From: Mucilaginibacter sp. JRF
GTDB taxonomy: Bacteria > Bacteroidota > Bacteroidia > Sphingobacteriales > Sphingobacteriaceae
Direction: 5' to 3'
DNA: 64,000 bases
Assembly (NCBI RefSeq): GCF_015223065.1
Contig: NZ_JADFBY010000004.1
Coordinates: forward strand, 186,001-250,000
Under the pieces are notes generated by a model that did not search any database, was not told the origin of the DNA, and saw nothing but the letters and a program-made list of their open reading frames with translations. The position numbers were made by a program, and so were the translations under genes. This document shows positions 27,444 through 36,532 of this stretch, piece after piece; position 1 is the first letter of the stretch, and every line of letters begins with the position of its first letter.

Positions 27444-27998
27444 ATGACCATTGAACTTACCCCGCTTGAGGGTTGCGTGTTACTAAAACCACGGGTATTT
27501 AATGATGACCGTGGCTACTTTTTTGAAAGCTATAATCAACAAACCTTTAACGAGCTTACCGGCACCAATACCACCTTTGTGCAGGATAATCAATCCTATT
27601 CATCAAAAGGTACATTACGTGGTCTGCACCTGCAAAAAGGTGAACACGCCCAGGCTAAACTGGTACGTGTAATTAAAGGCGAAGTATTGGATATCGCTGT
27701 TGACCTGCGCCCAGGCTCGGCTACTTACGGGCAGTACTATGGCGCACGCTTGAGTGAAGAAAATCAGCATCAGCTGTTTGTACCACGAGGTTTCGCGCAT
27801 GGGTTTGTGGTATTGAGCGATACCGCCATTTTTGCTTACAAATGCGATAATTTTTATAACAAAGTATCAGAGGGTGGTTTGCATTATGCCGATCCATCAC
27901 TAAATATAGACTGGATATTACCTGCCGATACATTGCAAACATCAGAGAAGGACAGGATATTACCCTACCTTGCCGATGTGCAGGAACCATTCTTTTAA
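27444..27998 (+). CDS. rfbC: dTDP-4-dehydrorhamnose 3,5-epimerase
   Basis: 184 residues. RmlC signatures: DDRGYFFESYN, GTLRGLHLQKG (catalytic His), RVIKGEVLDIAVDLR, FVPRGFAHGFVVLSD and Y-C-x-N region YKCDNFYNK. It begins 2 bp after rfbB and makes the dTDP-4-keto-L-rhamnose intermediate. Confidence 0.96.
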   Translation: MTIELTPLEGCVLLKPRVFNDDRGYFFESYNQQTFNELTGTNTTFVQDNQSYSSKGTLRGLHLQKGEHAQAKLVRVIKGEVLDIAVDLRPGSATYGQYYGARLSEENQHQLFVPRGFAHGFVVLSDTAIFAYKCDNFYNKVSEGGLHYADPSLNIDWILPADTLQTSEKDRILPYLADVQEPFF

Positions 27999-28013
27999 CA
28001 TCTACCACAAAGC

Positions 28014-28874
28014 ATGAAGAATATAGTAATATTCGGGGCGAATGGCCAGTTGGGTACCTGCTTCAAACAGATAGCCGAAAACGAGGGCATTACCGAAATT
28101 TATTTTCCGGGCGAGGGCGAGGCGAACATACTCGACCTTGATGGGCTGAAGAAGATATTTGAAACGCAACGCCCGGCCTATGCCATTAACTGCGCGGCCT
28201 ATACCGCTGTTGATAAGGCTGAGGATGATTACGAAACAGCCGATAAGGTAAACAAGGTAGGTGCCGAAAACCTGGCCAAATTTTGCCTTGAATATGGCAC
28301 CACGCTCATTCACACATCAACTGATTTTGTGTTTGAGGGCAACGCCTCCACCCCTCGCGTTGAGGATGATATTGCCAAACCGATAAACGCTTACGGCCAA
28401 ACCAAACTGGATGGCGAACTGGCTATCAGCAGCGTGTTAGAGAAGTACTTTATACTGCGTACCAGCTGGCTATACTCTGAGTATGGTAATAACTTTGTTA
28501 AAACCATGCTTAAGCTGGGTGCCGAGCGGGAGCAATTAACCATTATTGCCGATCAGGTGGGTACGCCTACTTACGGCATCGATCTGGCGTATGCCATATT
28601 GGAGATCATTAAAACCGAAAGCACCGCTTATGGCCTGTATCATTACAGTAACGAGGGTGTGGCATCGTGGTATGATTTTGCCAAGGCGATATTCGCGCTA
28701 TCAGAAACGCATGTTAAAACCTTGCCTATACCAACCAGCGCTTACAAAACAAGGGCGGTGCGCCCGGCCTATTCGGTAATGGATAAAAGCAAGATCAAGA
28801 ACGCGCTAAGCATCGAGATTCCTTACTGGCGCGATAGTTTGGAGATTTGCATCAACAGACTGAAAAACAACTAA
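28014..28874 (+). CDS. rfbD: dTDP-4-dehydrorhamnose reductase
   Basis: 286 residues. N-terminal GANGQLG (7-13), INCAAYTAVDKAEDD, STDFVFEG and YGQTKLDGE (catalytic Tyr/Lys) define RmlD, which reduces the keto sugar to dTDP-L-rhamnose. It starts 15 bp after rfbC. Confidence 0.96.
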   Translation: MKNIVIFGANGQLGTCFKQIAENEGITEIYFPGEGEANILDLDGLKKIFETQRPAYAINCAAYTAVDKAEDDYETADKVNKVGAENLAKFCLEYGTTLIHTSTDFVFEGNASTPRVEDDIAKPINAYGQTKLDGELAISSVLEKYFILRTSWLYSEYGNNFVKTMLKLGAEREQLTIIADQVGTPTYGIDLAYAILEIIKTESTAYGLYHYSNEGVASWYDFAKAIFALSETHVKTLPIPTSAYKTRAVRPAYSVMDKSKIKNALSIEIPYWRDSLEICINRLKNN

Positions 28875-28919
28875 CAAAAACAATAAAAAACCGTTAACCA
28901 ACACAAAACCATCGTACAT

Positions 28920-29780
28920 ATGAAAGGTATTATTTTAGCAGGCGGATCAGGCACCAGGCTATATCCTATTACCAAGGCCATCAGTAAACAGCTTATGCCT
29001 ATTTATGATAAGCCGATGATCTACTACCCGCTTTCTGTTTTAATGCTGGCCGATATCAAGGAGATATTGATCATCACCACACCCGAAGATAATGAGAGCT
29101 TTAAACGCCTGCTGGGCGATGGTAGCGAGCTGGGTTGCCGCTTTGAGTACGCCGTTCAGGAAAAACCGAACGGACTGGCACAGGCATTTGTAATTGGTAA
29201 GGATTTTATTGGCGATGATAAAGCCGCCCTTATTTTGGGCGATAATATATTTTACGGTTCGGGCTTCAGCAAGCTGATACAAAGCTTTAACAATGTAGAG
29301 GGCGCGGCGGTATTCGCTTATCCGGTTGCTGACCCTGAGCGTTATGGTGTGGTGGAATTTGACAAGCAATTCAATGCGCTTTCTATCGAGGAAAAGCCGG
29401 AGAAACCAAAATCGAACTACGCGGTACCGGGTCTGTATTTTTACGATAACAGCGTTATAAATATAGCTGCTGATCTTGAGCCATCTCCACGCGGCGAGTA
29501 CGAAATAACCGACGTAAACAAGGTTTACCTTGAACAAGGCACACTTAAAGTAGGTGTAATGGATCGTGGTACAGCATGGCTGGATACCGGTACTTTCGAT
29601 TCACTAAGCGATGCTACCGAGTTTGTACGCGTAATTGAAAAACGCCAGGATACCAAAATAGGTTGTATTGAAGAAGTAGCTTACCGCATGGGCTTTATTG
29701 ATGCCGAACAGTTAGGCGCTTTGGCACAACGCTACATAAAAAGCGGCTATGGCAAATACCTGCAAAAACTGCTTAGTTAA
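28920..29780 (+). CDS. rfbA: Glucose-1-phosphate thymidylyltransferase
   Basis: 286 residues. [32 protein letters not shown] (6-37, nucleotide binding), LGDNIFYG and GTAWLDTGT are RmlA hallmarks. It makes dTDP-glucose from glucose-1-phosphate and dTTP, the entry step of the pathway, and is placed last in the operon. Together rfbB-C-D-A supply dTDP-L-rhamnose for surface polysaccharide. Confidence 0.97.
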   Translation: MKGIILAGGSGTRLYPITKAISKQLMPIYDKPMIYYPLSVLMLADIKEILIITTPEDNESFKRLLGDGSELGCRFEYAVQEKPNGLAQAFVIGKDFIGDDKAALILGDNIFYGSGFSKLIQSFNNVEGAAVFAYPVADPERYGVVEFDKQFNALSIEEKPEKPKSNYAVPGLYFYDNSVINIAADLEPSPRGEYEITDVNKVYLEQGTLKVGVMDRGTAWLDTGTFDSLSDATEFVRVIEKRQDTKIGCIEEVAYRMGFIDAEQLGALAQRYIKSGYGKYLQKLLS

Positions 29781-29784
29781 AATA

Positions 29785-31461
29785 TTAATTCTTACCCTCA
29801 GCGGCTACCAAAACCAGTTGCATACGTGTTGTTTGATTGCTGCGTGTAGCCTTATTCAAAAAAGCGGGTTTAAGTCGTGTAATTGCATAACGCTCAAATA
29901 TTTTGAGCGTTTTTGCTTTACGGCCGTTTAGTATGCCGGTTAGCGCATCAGCAGGCGCATATAGCATAAAGGAGTCAGTCGGCAATTTTGCTGAGCCATC
30001 GGCAGGTATGGTATTCATCGGCCTGTCCAGGTAAAACTCCATTGCGAAATTCACATCATCACCACTTTGCAGCAGGGGTATGTTAGCGGGTAATTTTTGT
30101 TCGCTTACATACATACCAGCTTCGCTGCCCGCCTGGTATTTAAGCACATCGGGATAGAAAACCCAGTTTAAATACAGGTTGACAATTATACAGGCTATAA
30201 TACCGCGGTAGCCTACCCGCTCCTGCCATTCCGCACCTTTATTTACATACACCAATAAAAGCGTAAGCATTAACGTAAGTACTAACGTAACTACTAACGC
30301 ATTATTAATGGATGGTTGATAAAAGTATTGCAGGGCAACTAAGACTATCAAAAGCAATGCTACAACTATCCATTGGGTAATATTGATGGCTTTTTTACTT
30401 TTTGCCGATTGGATGCCGCAAACATATTGCGCCGTGATAATAGCGAAGTACGGGAACACAATATTGATATAATGCGGCAATTGGAACTTTGAGGCCGAAA
30501 ACATCAGGAAGGTAAGCATGGCTCCGCAGAGGTTAAACCACTCGGTCGACCGTGCATTTTTGCTGCCTTTTTTAATGAATTGAAATATGGCCGCGAACAA
30601 TAATAACGACCATGGCAAAAATGCCCATAGCGTGGTATGCACAAAAAAGGAAGGATCGCCGCTACCTTTGATGGGCCCGGTATTAAAGAACCGCCCGAAC
30701 TGACTATCCCAAAAAAAGAATTTTATGCCTGATACCCCTTGCTGGCCAAAAACTATCTTTTCAGGATGAGCATCAAACTGTTGGTACAGGCAATATACCT
30801 CGGGCAACATAAAAACAAATACCAGCACCGCCGCCAGCAACCAGCGCAGGTTAAATAACTGTTTCCACTGTTTGGTAATGATAAGGTGCCCGGCTATGGC
30901 GCCGCCAATGGTGATGAGGGCGAATATCCCCTTGGTCATAACCGCGCAACCGGCAAACAGGCAGGCTATCAGCAAATGCCAAAACGAGGGTTTGGTGTAC
31001 GATCGGTAGAAATGATAAGTAGCGGCAATGATCAACCCGGTAAGGTAAGGCTCGGCACGAACATCGTTATCTGAGAGGACGATGTGCTGGGCCGTCAGCA
31101 ATATCAATACCGACCAAATGGCTACCTGTTTATTATACAAACTCTTAGCAAACAGCCAGGTATACAGCGCCCCCATCAGCATAAATACAATGCCCGATAG
31201 CTTGTAGGCCCAGGTGTTTATACCGAATATCTTAAAGAAAAAGGCAGCCGCCCAAAACGGGAAATGCGGTTTATCCAGCCAGTCGGTACCGCGAACGTAA
31301 ATGTTCACATAATCATTACGCAGCACCATGGTTTTGGCAATGGTGGCATACAGGGTAGCATCGGGGTTCATGAGCGGCACAAACAACCCGCTAAAGTTAA
31401 TGGCTACCGCTAAGCCTAAAAATAAGTAAAGCCACTTGTTAAGTGCCGTTGTTTGGGGCAT
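29785..31461 (-). CDS. Membrane glycosyltransferase, GT39/ArnT-like
   Basis: 558 residues with about 11-12 membrane helices. The first periplasmic loop contains NPDATLYATIAKTM and GTDWLDKPHFPFWAAAFFFK, the conserved acidic and DKPP-like motifs of the ArnT/PMT group (C superfamily). Such enzymes transfer a sugar from a polyprenyl-phosphate carrier to lipid A or protein. It converges on rfbA with only 4 bp between stop codons, but is on the opposite strand. Acceptor unknown. Confidence 0.85.
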   Translation of the reverse strand: MPQTTALNKWLYLFLGLAVAINFSGLFVPLMNPDATLYATIAKTMVLRNDYVNIYVRGTDWLDKPHFPFWAAAFFFKIFGINTWAYKLSGIVFMLMGALYTWLFAKSLYNKQVAIWSVLILLTAQHIVLSDNDVRAEPYLTGLIIAATYHFYRSYTKPSFWHLLIACLFAGCAVMTKGIFALITIGGAIAGHLIITKQWKQLFNLRWLLAAVLVFVFMLPEVYCLYQQFDAHPEKIVFGQQGVSGIKFFFWDSQFGRFFNTGPIKGSGDPSFFVHTTLWAFLPWSLLLFAAIFQFIKKGSKNARSTEWFNLCGAMLTFLMFSASKFQLPHYINIVFPYFAIITAQYVCGIQSAKSKKAINITQWIVVALLLIVLVALQYFYQPSINNALVVTLVLTLMLTLLLVYVNKGAEWQERVGYRGIIACIIVNLYLNWVFYPDVLKYQAGSEAGMYVSEQKLPANIPLLQSGDDVNFAMEFYLDRPMNTIPADGSAKLPTDSFMLYAPADALTGILNGRKAKTLKIFERYAITRLKPAFLNKATRSNQTTRMQLVLVAAEGKN

Positions 31462-31566
31462 AGTATAAACGCTTGCGGGTAAATATAAACAGATTTTTTA
31501 CGATACACCGATTATGCAGGCTTTGATTTAACCCCGGCATTTACATAACTTGACCACCTTATATAT

Positions 31567-32370
31567 ATGAACAAACTTTTAAAAACCCTTACCTGGCTGG
31601 CGGGTATTGCCGCGGCACTTTACATAGCGGTGTGTTGTTATTTTTATTTTGAGCAGGATAGCCTCATCTTCCACGAAGCTAAACTTTCACACAACCATAA
31701 ATTCAGCTTTGCTTATCCATTTAAGGAGTATAGTATTAAGAGCGGTAACGATACCCTGAGCGGTGTATTATTTAAAGCCGATAGCGCTAAGGGTTTAATC
31801 TTCTTTCTGCATGGCAACGCGGGTAATGCTGATGATTGGGGCGATATCACTCCCGAACATACGGCTATGGGTTACGATATGTTTGTTTTGGATTATCCCG
31901 GTTTTGGTAAAAGCACGGGGCACATCAGCAGTGAGGCAGATTTGCTGCAAGCCGTGCAAACTGCTTATGATACCTTGAAGAATGCGTATCAGGGTCGGCG
32001 CATTATTATCATGGGCTTTTCGATAGGTACCGGGCCTGCCGCGTGGTTAGCGGCTAATAATAAACCGGATAAGCTGGTATTGTTGGCGCCGTACTATAGT
32101 TTTATTGATCTGGCTAAGAATTTATACCCATTCCTGCCCTCGTTCATCTCGAAGTATCAGCTGAATACTTACAGCTATATCGAAAAGGTTAAAGCACCGA
32201 TTGTTATTTTTCATGGCGATGCGGATGGGCGCATCTATTATCAATCGTCATTAAAACTAAAACAGCATTTTAAACCGGGCGACCGGCTTATCATCCTGAA
32301 AGGCCAAAGGCATAACGGCATTGATAAAAATGAGGAATATATAAAGCGGCTACCCGCCACGCTGAACTAA
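31567..32370 (+). CDS. Alpha/beta hydrolase with N-terminal membrane anchor
   Basis: 267 residues. An N-terminal hydrophobic helix (about 8-28) anchors or exports it. The fold has FFLHGNAGNADDW (oxyanion region), the nucleophile elbow GFSIGTGPAAW, a likely acid in FHGDADGRIYY, and a terminal His in GQRHNGI. It resembles the ABHD13/BEM46-like esterases that sit in bacterial membranes. Substrate unknown. Confidence 0.87.
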   Translation: MNKLLKTLTWLAGIAAALYIAVCCYFYFEQDSLIFHEAKLSHNHKFSFAYPFKEYSIKSGNDTLSGVLFKADSAKGLIFFLHGNAGNADDWGDITPEHTAMGYDMFVLDYPGFGKSTGHISSEADLLQAVQTAYDTLKNAYQGRRIIIMGFSIGTGPAAWLAANNKPDKLVLLAPYYSFIDLAKNLYPFLPSFISKYQLNTYSYIEKVKAPIVIFHGDADGRIYYQSSLKLKQHFKPGDRLIILKGQRHNGIDKNEEYIKRLPATLN

Positions 32371-32373
32371 GCG

Positions 32374-32859
32374 TTAATAAACGCCCACAAACTCCTTTTG
32401 CTTTACGCTTACGGAGCCGGTGCCTTTACCTCGCCCAACGTTAATAATGATGTGGTACAGATCGTCATCAAACATAAAGATGTTGTTGCCCGCATCCATA
32501 CCGGTAAAGCTCAACTTAAAGTTTGATTGCTTTGCCTGGCTTATCATATTCAATAAAAACTTGCGGCTGTTGGTGGCGTAGTAAACATTGCGCAGCAGCA
32601 AGCCGTTATCCAGCTTTTGGCCATCGCCAATAATTACGGTTTCGCGTTTGGTGGTATCAGTAAGGCCTTTGTAGTTTTCAACCTGTTTGCCATTTATCTT
32701 TTGGATATAATCGCGTTTAAATTTGCGCGATAGCACCAGGTAATCGTGCGCTTCGCCATTGCTTAGCTGGGCAAGGTTGGTAAGGTCATTAAGGGTTATG
32801 CTTTGCGCCTGCACGTATCCGCAGGTAAAAAGCATCATGATAAGGAGCAATCTCTTCAT
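32374..32859 (-). CDS. Secreted hypothetical protein
   Basis: 161 residues from the ATG at 32859. Signal peptide MKRLLLIMMLFTCGYVQAQ; the mature part is mixed alpha/beta with no motif I recognise. The ATG at 32859 is favoured over an earlier in-frame start at 32880 because that codon lies inside a good promoter. It converges on the hydrolase gene with 3 bp between stops. Confidence 0.75.
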   Translation of the reverse strand: MKRLLLIMMLFTCGYVQAQSITLNDLTNLAQLSNGEAHDYLVLSRKFKRDYIQKINGKQVENYKGLTDTTKRETVIIGDGQKLDNGLLLRNVYYATNSRKFLLNMISQAKQSNFKLSFTGMDAGNNIFMFDDDLYHIIINVGRGKGTGSVSVKQKEFVGVY

Positions 32860-32877
32860 TTCAACATTAAACTCCCT

Positions 32878-32907
32878 CAAATATAATCAATTATTAAACA
32901 GCTGCAA
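32878..32907 (-). promoter_or_regulatory. Promoter of the secreted hypothetical gene
   Basis: Minus strand: TTG (32905-32907), 19 bp, TATATTTG (32878-32885), a full consensus match. The expected start is about 13 nt before the ATG at 32859. Confidence 0.65.
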
Positions 32908-32912
32908 TAAAC

Positions 32913-34004
32913 CTATCGGTGGGTGTACAATTGCTTTTTATACCAGGCCATAGCCAGGTTTATCATTTGGTTATAGGTAAGCAGCCCCTGCGGCTGATTA
33001 TTCACTTTTAAAAACTTATCATAAAATATGCTGCTGATGGCATCCAGCTTGCCCTCATAGTACTGCCAGTATTCGCGTTCGGCTTTCAAATCGGCCATTA
33101 CATTTTTGCTGATGCGTTTTTTAAACAGCTTGAACGAGGTGGTATCGGCAGCTCGCAAGGCGTACATAAACTCCTCCATACCTGTATAATAGGCCGAGTA
33201 GCGCAGCAATTTATCTTTTGATTTAATACCCGCTAAAAATCCCGCGAAGTTAGCTTCATCCTCCGGCCCGAAACCTACCTGGTGCGAAAGCTCGTGACAA
33301 GCCACAAAGGGGCGCATATAAACCGGCATCTGGTAATTAATTTGCGCCTCGCCGGTAAATGGGTTGTAGTAGCCCGACGTACCCAGATAGTTAATTACAA
33401 AGGTTAACATGGCCGGTTTTACCCCCGGGTTAAAGGTTTTAAATTGCGATGATGAGTCGGACAGGTTTTTAAGTGCCTGCTGTGCCGAGTTGTAAATACT
33501 ATCGTTAGGCCTGGCCATATCCGCTGCCGAAAGTTTTTGACGGGTTTGGTTGGCGCTGTCAATTAACACAAGGGTAACCGCTTTCAGATCGGTAAGCGTA
33601 TAGGCGGTATCCGTAAGGCCGAGGCGTACACTGGCCGGCGGACGAAAATAGTTCAATCCCCAAAACAAATAAAATACAACCACCCCTATCTGTATGCCAA
33701 TAACAAGACGCAATGAACTGTAAACGGCTTGTTTAAAGCGTTTTTTAAAAAGATGCCTTATAATATTAAAAACCACATAGGCCAGTAATAGTGATACGGC
33801 TATGTATACCAAATCGCCAATACTGAATGGCAGCCAGTTAAATAGCGAATGCAGCACCAGGGCAACACCTTGGTAAAGGCCCTGGGAATAATACTGTTCA
33901 ACCGCCTGCGGATGATCAGCAAACACCATGAGCAGATAAATGGCAAGCCCCAGCGTAAAAACTATGATCAGTAATTTTATAAGAGGCGAATTAGGTTTAA
34001 ACAT
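32913..34004 (-). CDS. DUF3810 membrane protein with HExxH motif
   Basis: 363 residues from the ATG at 34004. Three N-terminal membrane helices (about 8-28, 45-80, 90-112) precede a soluble domain with GLNYFRPP and CHELSHQVGFGPEDEANFAGFLAG. HELSH is a zincin-type HExxH and the downstream Glu in EDEANF is a plausible third ligand. This matches DUF3810, common in Bacteroidota. A metalloprotease role is inferred, not shown. The promoter lies right before the ATG. Confidence 0.85.
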   Translation of the reverse strand: MFKPNSPLIKLLIIVFTLGLAIYLLMVFADHPQAVEQYYSQGLYQGVALVLHSLFNWLPFSIGDLVYIAVSLLLAYVVFNIIRHLFKKRFKQAVYSSLRLVIGIQIGVVVFYLFWGLNYFRPPASVRLGLTDTAYTLTDLKAVTLVLIDSANQTRQKLSAADMARPNDSIYNSAQQALKNLSDSSSQFKTFNPGVKPAMLTFVINYLGTSGYYNPFTGEAQINYQMPVYMRPFVACHELSHQVGFGPEDEANFAGFLAGIKSKDKLLRYSAYYTGMEEFMYALRAADTTSFKLFKKRISKNVMADLKAEREYWQYYEGKLDAISSIFYDKFLKVNNQPQGLLTYNQMINLAMAWYKKQLYTHR

Positions 34005-34010
34005 TAGCCG

Positions 34011-34040
34011 TAAATATACATAACAGGAGTAATGCTGCAA
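34011..34040 (-). promoter_or_regulatory. Promoter of the DUF3810 gene, nearly leaderless
   Basis: Minus strand: TTG (34038-34040), 19 bp, TATATTTA (34011-34018, last base off consensus), then 6 nt to the ATG at 34004. The longer ORF start at 34043 lies upstream of the promoter and is not used. Confidence 0.5.
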
Positions 34041-34090
34041 CAAAAAAGCCCCTGCAAATGCAGAGGCTTAACAAAAATATTTTGATCAGC

Positions 34091-34612
34091 TTATTTTACT
34101 GATACCGGTACGGTTAATTCATCCCAGCTTAGGGTGAAACCTTTAGGGTTAACGGCGTAAACTAAACGCTCGCTTTTAGCAGCGGCTTTTGTTGGTTTAA
34201 CGGTTACACGCAGTGCATCCTGCGCTTGCTCGTATTTATAAGCGCCCCATTGTTTGGCCACTTTGTTAAATACAACTGTCCACTCGCCCTCGGCAGGGAT
34301 AGTGAAAAAGCTGTAAGTACCAGCAGGCAGGCTTTTACCTTCAACCTTGATGGCTTTATCGGTAGTAAAAACGGTAGCCTCGTTAGCACCCGCGCGCCAT
34401 ACCTGGCCGTAAGGTACAAGTGAACCCCAAATTTTACGATCCTTTACCGATGGGCTGCCATAGTTAATTGAGATTTGGGCTTTACCGGCTTTGCCGCTTA
34501 CGCTATCGCGCGGGCTGGCAACGGGTTTAGCATCCTGCGCATTGGTAGTAATTGAAAAGAACATGGCCATCAGCATAACTGCCAATGCCTTTAATTTTAA
34601 TGCTTTGTTCAT
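34091..34612 (-). CDS. DUF2911 secreted protein
   Basis: 173 residues. Signal peptide (about 1-25, ending TNAQ). The mature part has SVSGKAGKAQISINYGSPSVKDRKIWGSLVPYGQVWRAGANEATVFTTD-type text (given here only as the short motifs INYGSPSVKDRKIWG and VWRAGANEAT), diagnostic of DUF2911. No catalytic residues are known to me for this family. A good promoter lies 25 bp upstream. Confidence 0.88.
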   Translation of the reverse strand: MNKALKLKALAVMLMAMFFSITTNAQDAKPVASPRDSVSGKAGKAQISINYGSPSVKDRKIWGSLVPYGQVWRAGANEATVFTTDKAIKVEGKSLPAGTYSFFTIPAEGEWTVVFNKVAKQWGAYKYEQAQDALRVTVKPTKAAAKSERLVYAVNPKGFTLSWDELTVPVSVK

Positions 34613-34636
34613 GGTGGTATTTCAAATTAGTTACTG

Positions 34637-34666
34637 CAAAGGTAATTAACGGTTTGGTTTGGCAAA
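34637..34666 (-). promoter_or_regulatory. Promoter of the DUF2911 gene
   Basis: Minus strand: TTTG (34663-34666), 18 bp, TACCTTTG (34637-34644). The predicted start is about 18 nt before the ATG at 34612. Confidence 0.65.
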
Positions 34667-34722
34667 TTGTATAACCAAATAAATACACAACCAACAGTAT
34701 GATGTGTACGTTCGGGGGCAGG

Positions 34723-34914
34723 TTAGTTATCGTCGCGCACTTCTTCCCAATAAATGGTATTAAGCAACAGGCCATTGTTTGATGCTACCTGGGCTTTCAC
34801 CTTTTCAAGTTCAATGTTGATCTGTTCGGGAGTGAGGTTACTGCTCAGCGAGTAATGGAATATACAATAACCGGTACCGCTATTAATGAATTTATAGTGT
34901 TTGTCGGTTTTCAT
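34723..34914 (-). CDS. Small hypothetical protein, 63 aa
   Basis: 63 residues (MKTDKHYKFINSGTGYCIFHY, then an amphipathic helix EQINIELEKVKAQVASNN and WEEVRDDN). It has no signal or membrane segment. It looks like a small alpha/beta protein and is longer than chance shadows here because there is no gene on the other strand. I do not recognise the family. Confidence 0.5.
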   Translation of the reverse strand: MKTDKHYKFINSGTGYCIFHYSLSSNLTPEQINIELEKVKAQVASNNGLLLNTIYWEEVRDDN

Positions 34915-34963
34915 ACTTGCCTGAATTGGTTATAGTTACAACACCACAGGCACCAAATGGTTT

Positions 34964-35212
34964 TTAGCGTTTGCGCAGTTGCCTGAATGAGCTTGCGGTT
35001 AGGGTAAGCTGGTCAACCCCTATTTGTTCGGGCGCGTTAAATTGTTGCATAACCAGGTCAGCAGATATTTTTATGGTGCCGCCGGTGGTTTTAACGTTAA
35101 CAATGCCGCTGCGCAATGTGTGTCCTTTATAATCTCCTATTTGTTTGTTAATTCCTGATAATCGCATTAATATTTCAACAATGGCATAGGCTGGTAGCGT
35201 AGTGTTCGGCAT
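34964..35212 (-). CDS. Small hypothetical protein, 82 aa
   Basis: 82 residues (MPNTTLPAYAIVEILMRLSG, GTIKISADLVMQQF, TLTASSFRQLRKR). No overlapping gene on the other strand and the composition is protein-like, with a basic C terminus. It may form a unit with the 63-aa ORF downstream. No family recognised. Confidence 0.45.
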   Translation of the reverse strand: MPNTTLPAYAIVEILMRLSGINKQIGDYKGHTLRSGIVNVKTTGGTIKISADLVMQQFNAPEQIGVDQLTLTASSFRQLRKR

Positions 35213-35371
35213 AATGCAAATGTAACATGGATGTTAAGCATACATTAATTAACATTATGCTACAAGTTAGCTATTTGTTAACATTAAAATAACCTTGAAG
35301 CTGAAAAATCGCCATTTTAACAAGTTTTTAAATTTTTTAACAAAAAGAATAATTGTAAAGCCTTATACCGA

Positions 35372-35402
35372 TTGTGAAATATCAACGTTATCCCTATATT
35401 TA
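35372..35402 (+). promoter_or_regulatory. Promoter of the DES-like desaturase gene
   Basis: TTG (35372-35374), 20 bp, TATATTTA (35395-35402; last base off consensus), then 7 nt to the ATG at 35410. The leader would be only a couple of bases. Confidence 0.4.
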
Positions 35403-35409
35403 CAAATAC

Positions 35410-36429
35410 ATGACAAAAAAAACTGACTTCGTTTATTCTGAGTATTCGGAACCACACCGCATACGTACAAAAAAGATATTAAAGGAACACCCGGAGGTGC
35501 GCCATCTTATTGGTAGAAATCCAAAGACTATTTTTGCCATAATAGGCTTAGTGCTTTTTCAGGTAGTTGTAGCGTGGCTGGTTCGCGATCAGGCATGGTG
35601 GGTAATTGCTGGCGCGGCCTATTTATTAGGCGCTTTTGCCGATCACTCTTTGTTTGTAATGATACACGAGTGCGCACACCACTTACTATTTAAAAACAAA
35701 AAACTTAACCGCTGGGCGGGCATGGTGGCCAATATGCCGCAAATATTCCCGAGCTCGGTATCGTTTGAGCGTTACCATATTAAACACCACTCGTTTCAGG
35801 GTATACATGAGTTGGATGCCGATCTGCCTAACCGTTGGGAAGCCCGTTTGATCAATAACTCATTTTTGGGTAAAGCCATCTGGCTGCTTTTCTTCCCGGT
35901 ATTCCAGGTATTCCGTATATCAAGATTAAAGGAGATCCAGAATTTCGACTCGTGGATTGTGGCCAACGTATTGGTACAGGTTGCCTTTACCGCCGCAATA
36001 TGGTATTTTATGGGCGGAGCCGCGGTTGGTTATCTATTCCTGAGCTTTATGTTCTCGGTAGGTTTGCATCCGCTTGGCGCACGCTGGATACAGGAGCATT
36101 ACCTAACCCATAACGAGGAGCAGGAAACTTACAGCTATTACGGCCGTTTAAATACCGTATCATTCAACGTGGGTTTCCATAATGAGCATCACGATTTTCC
36201 ATCAATACCATGGAACCGCCTGCCACAAATAAAAAAGACCGCGCCTGTTTATTATGATACTTTGATATCACATAAATCATGGACGGTATTATTCTTCCGC
36301 TTTTTGTTTGATAAGGAGATATCTCTGTTCAGCCGCATAGTTCGTAAAGACAGAGGCAAAGTGCCACTGAAAGATCAATCGCGCCCGGATGCGGAAATTC
36401 AAATAGAAAAACCCGCCGCTGTGGTTTAA
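35410..36429 (+). CDS. Sphingolipid delta-4 desaturase-like fatty acid desaturase (DES/DEGS1 homologue)
   Basis: 339 residues from the ATG at 35410. The N terminus DFVYSEYSEPHRIRTKKIL is the Lipid_DES signature found before the membrane part of eukaryotic dihydroceramide delta-4 desaturases. The three histidine boxes are HECAH (86-90), HIKHH (123-127) and HNEHH (257-261), with spacing like human DEGS1. The third box sits in SYYGRLNTVSFNVGFHNEHH and is followed by DFPSIPWNRLP and YYDTL, as in DEGS1. Four or more membrane helices lie between. The family desaturates dihydroceramide at C4-C5; Sphingobacteriaceae make sphingolipids, so a role on ceramide is plausible. A hairpin terminator follows. 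Confidence 0.9.
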   Translation: MTKKTDFVYSEYSEPHRIRTKKILKEHPEVRHLIGRNPKTIFAIIGLVLFQVVVAWLVRDQAWWVIAGAAYLLGAFADHSLFVMIHECAHHLLFKNKKLNRWAGMVANMPQIFPSSVSFERYHIKHHSFQGIHELDADLPNRWEARLINNSFLGKAIWLLFFPVFQVFRISRLKEIQNFDSWIVANVLVQVAFTAAIWYFMGGAAVGYLFLSFMFSVGLHPLGARWIQEHYLTHNEEQETYSYYGRLNTVSFNVGFHNEHHDFPSIPWNRLPQIKKTAPVYYDTLISHKSWTVLFFRFLFDKEISLFSRIVRKDRGKVPLKDQSRPDAEIQIEKPAAVV

Positions 36430-36437
36430 AAATATCG

Positions 36438-36468
36438 ATCCCCTCCCATTTACGGAGGGGATTTTTTA
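36438..36468 (+). terminator. Terminator after the desaturase gene
   Basis: Stem ATCCCCTCC / GGAGGGGAT with a short loop, followed by TTTTTT. Confidence 0.85.
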
Positions 36469-36503
36469 TTGAATAAAGCCTTGCATCGTACTAATTTTAA
36501 TTG

Positions 36504-36532
36504 CATATTTGCTAATAAAATTAGCAAATATG
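36504..36532. promoter_or_regulatory. Perfect palindrome covering a -7-like box and a start codon
   Basis: CATATTTGCTAAT and its exact reverse complement ATTAGCAAATATG are separated by AAA (13-bp arms). The left arm contains CATATTTG, one base from TAnnTTTG. The right arm ends exactly in the ATG of the next gene. It may be an operator for a dimeric repressor or an RNA hairpin hiding the start. Confidence 0.6.
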
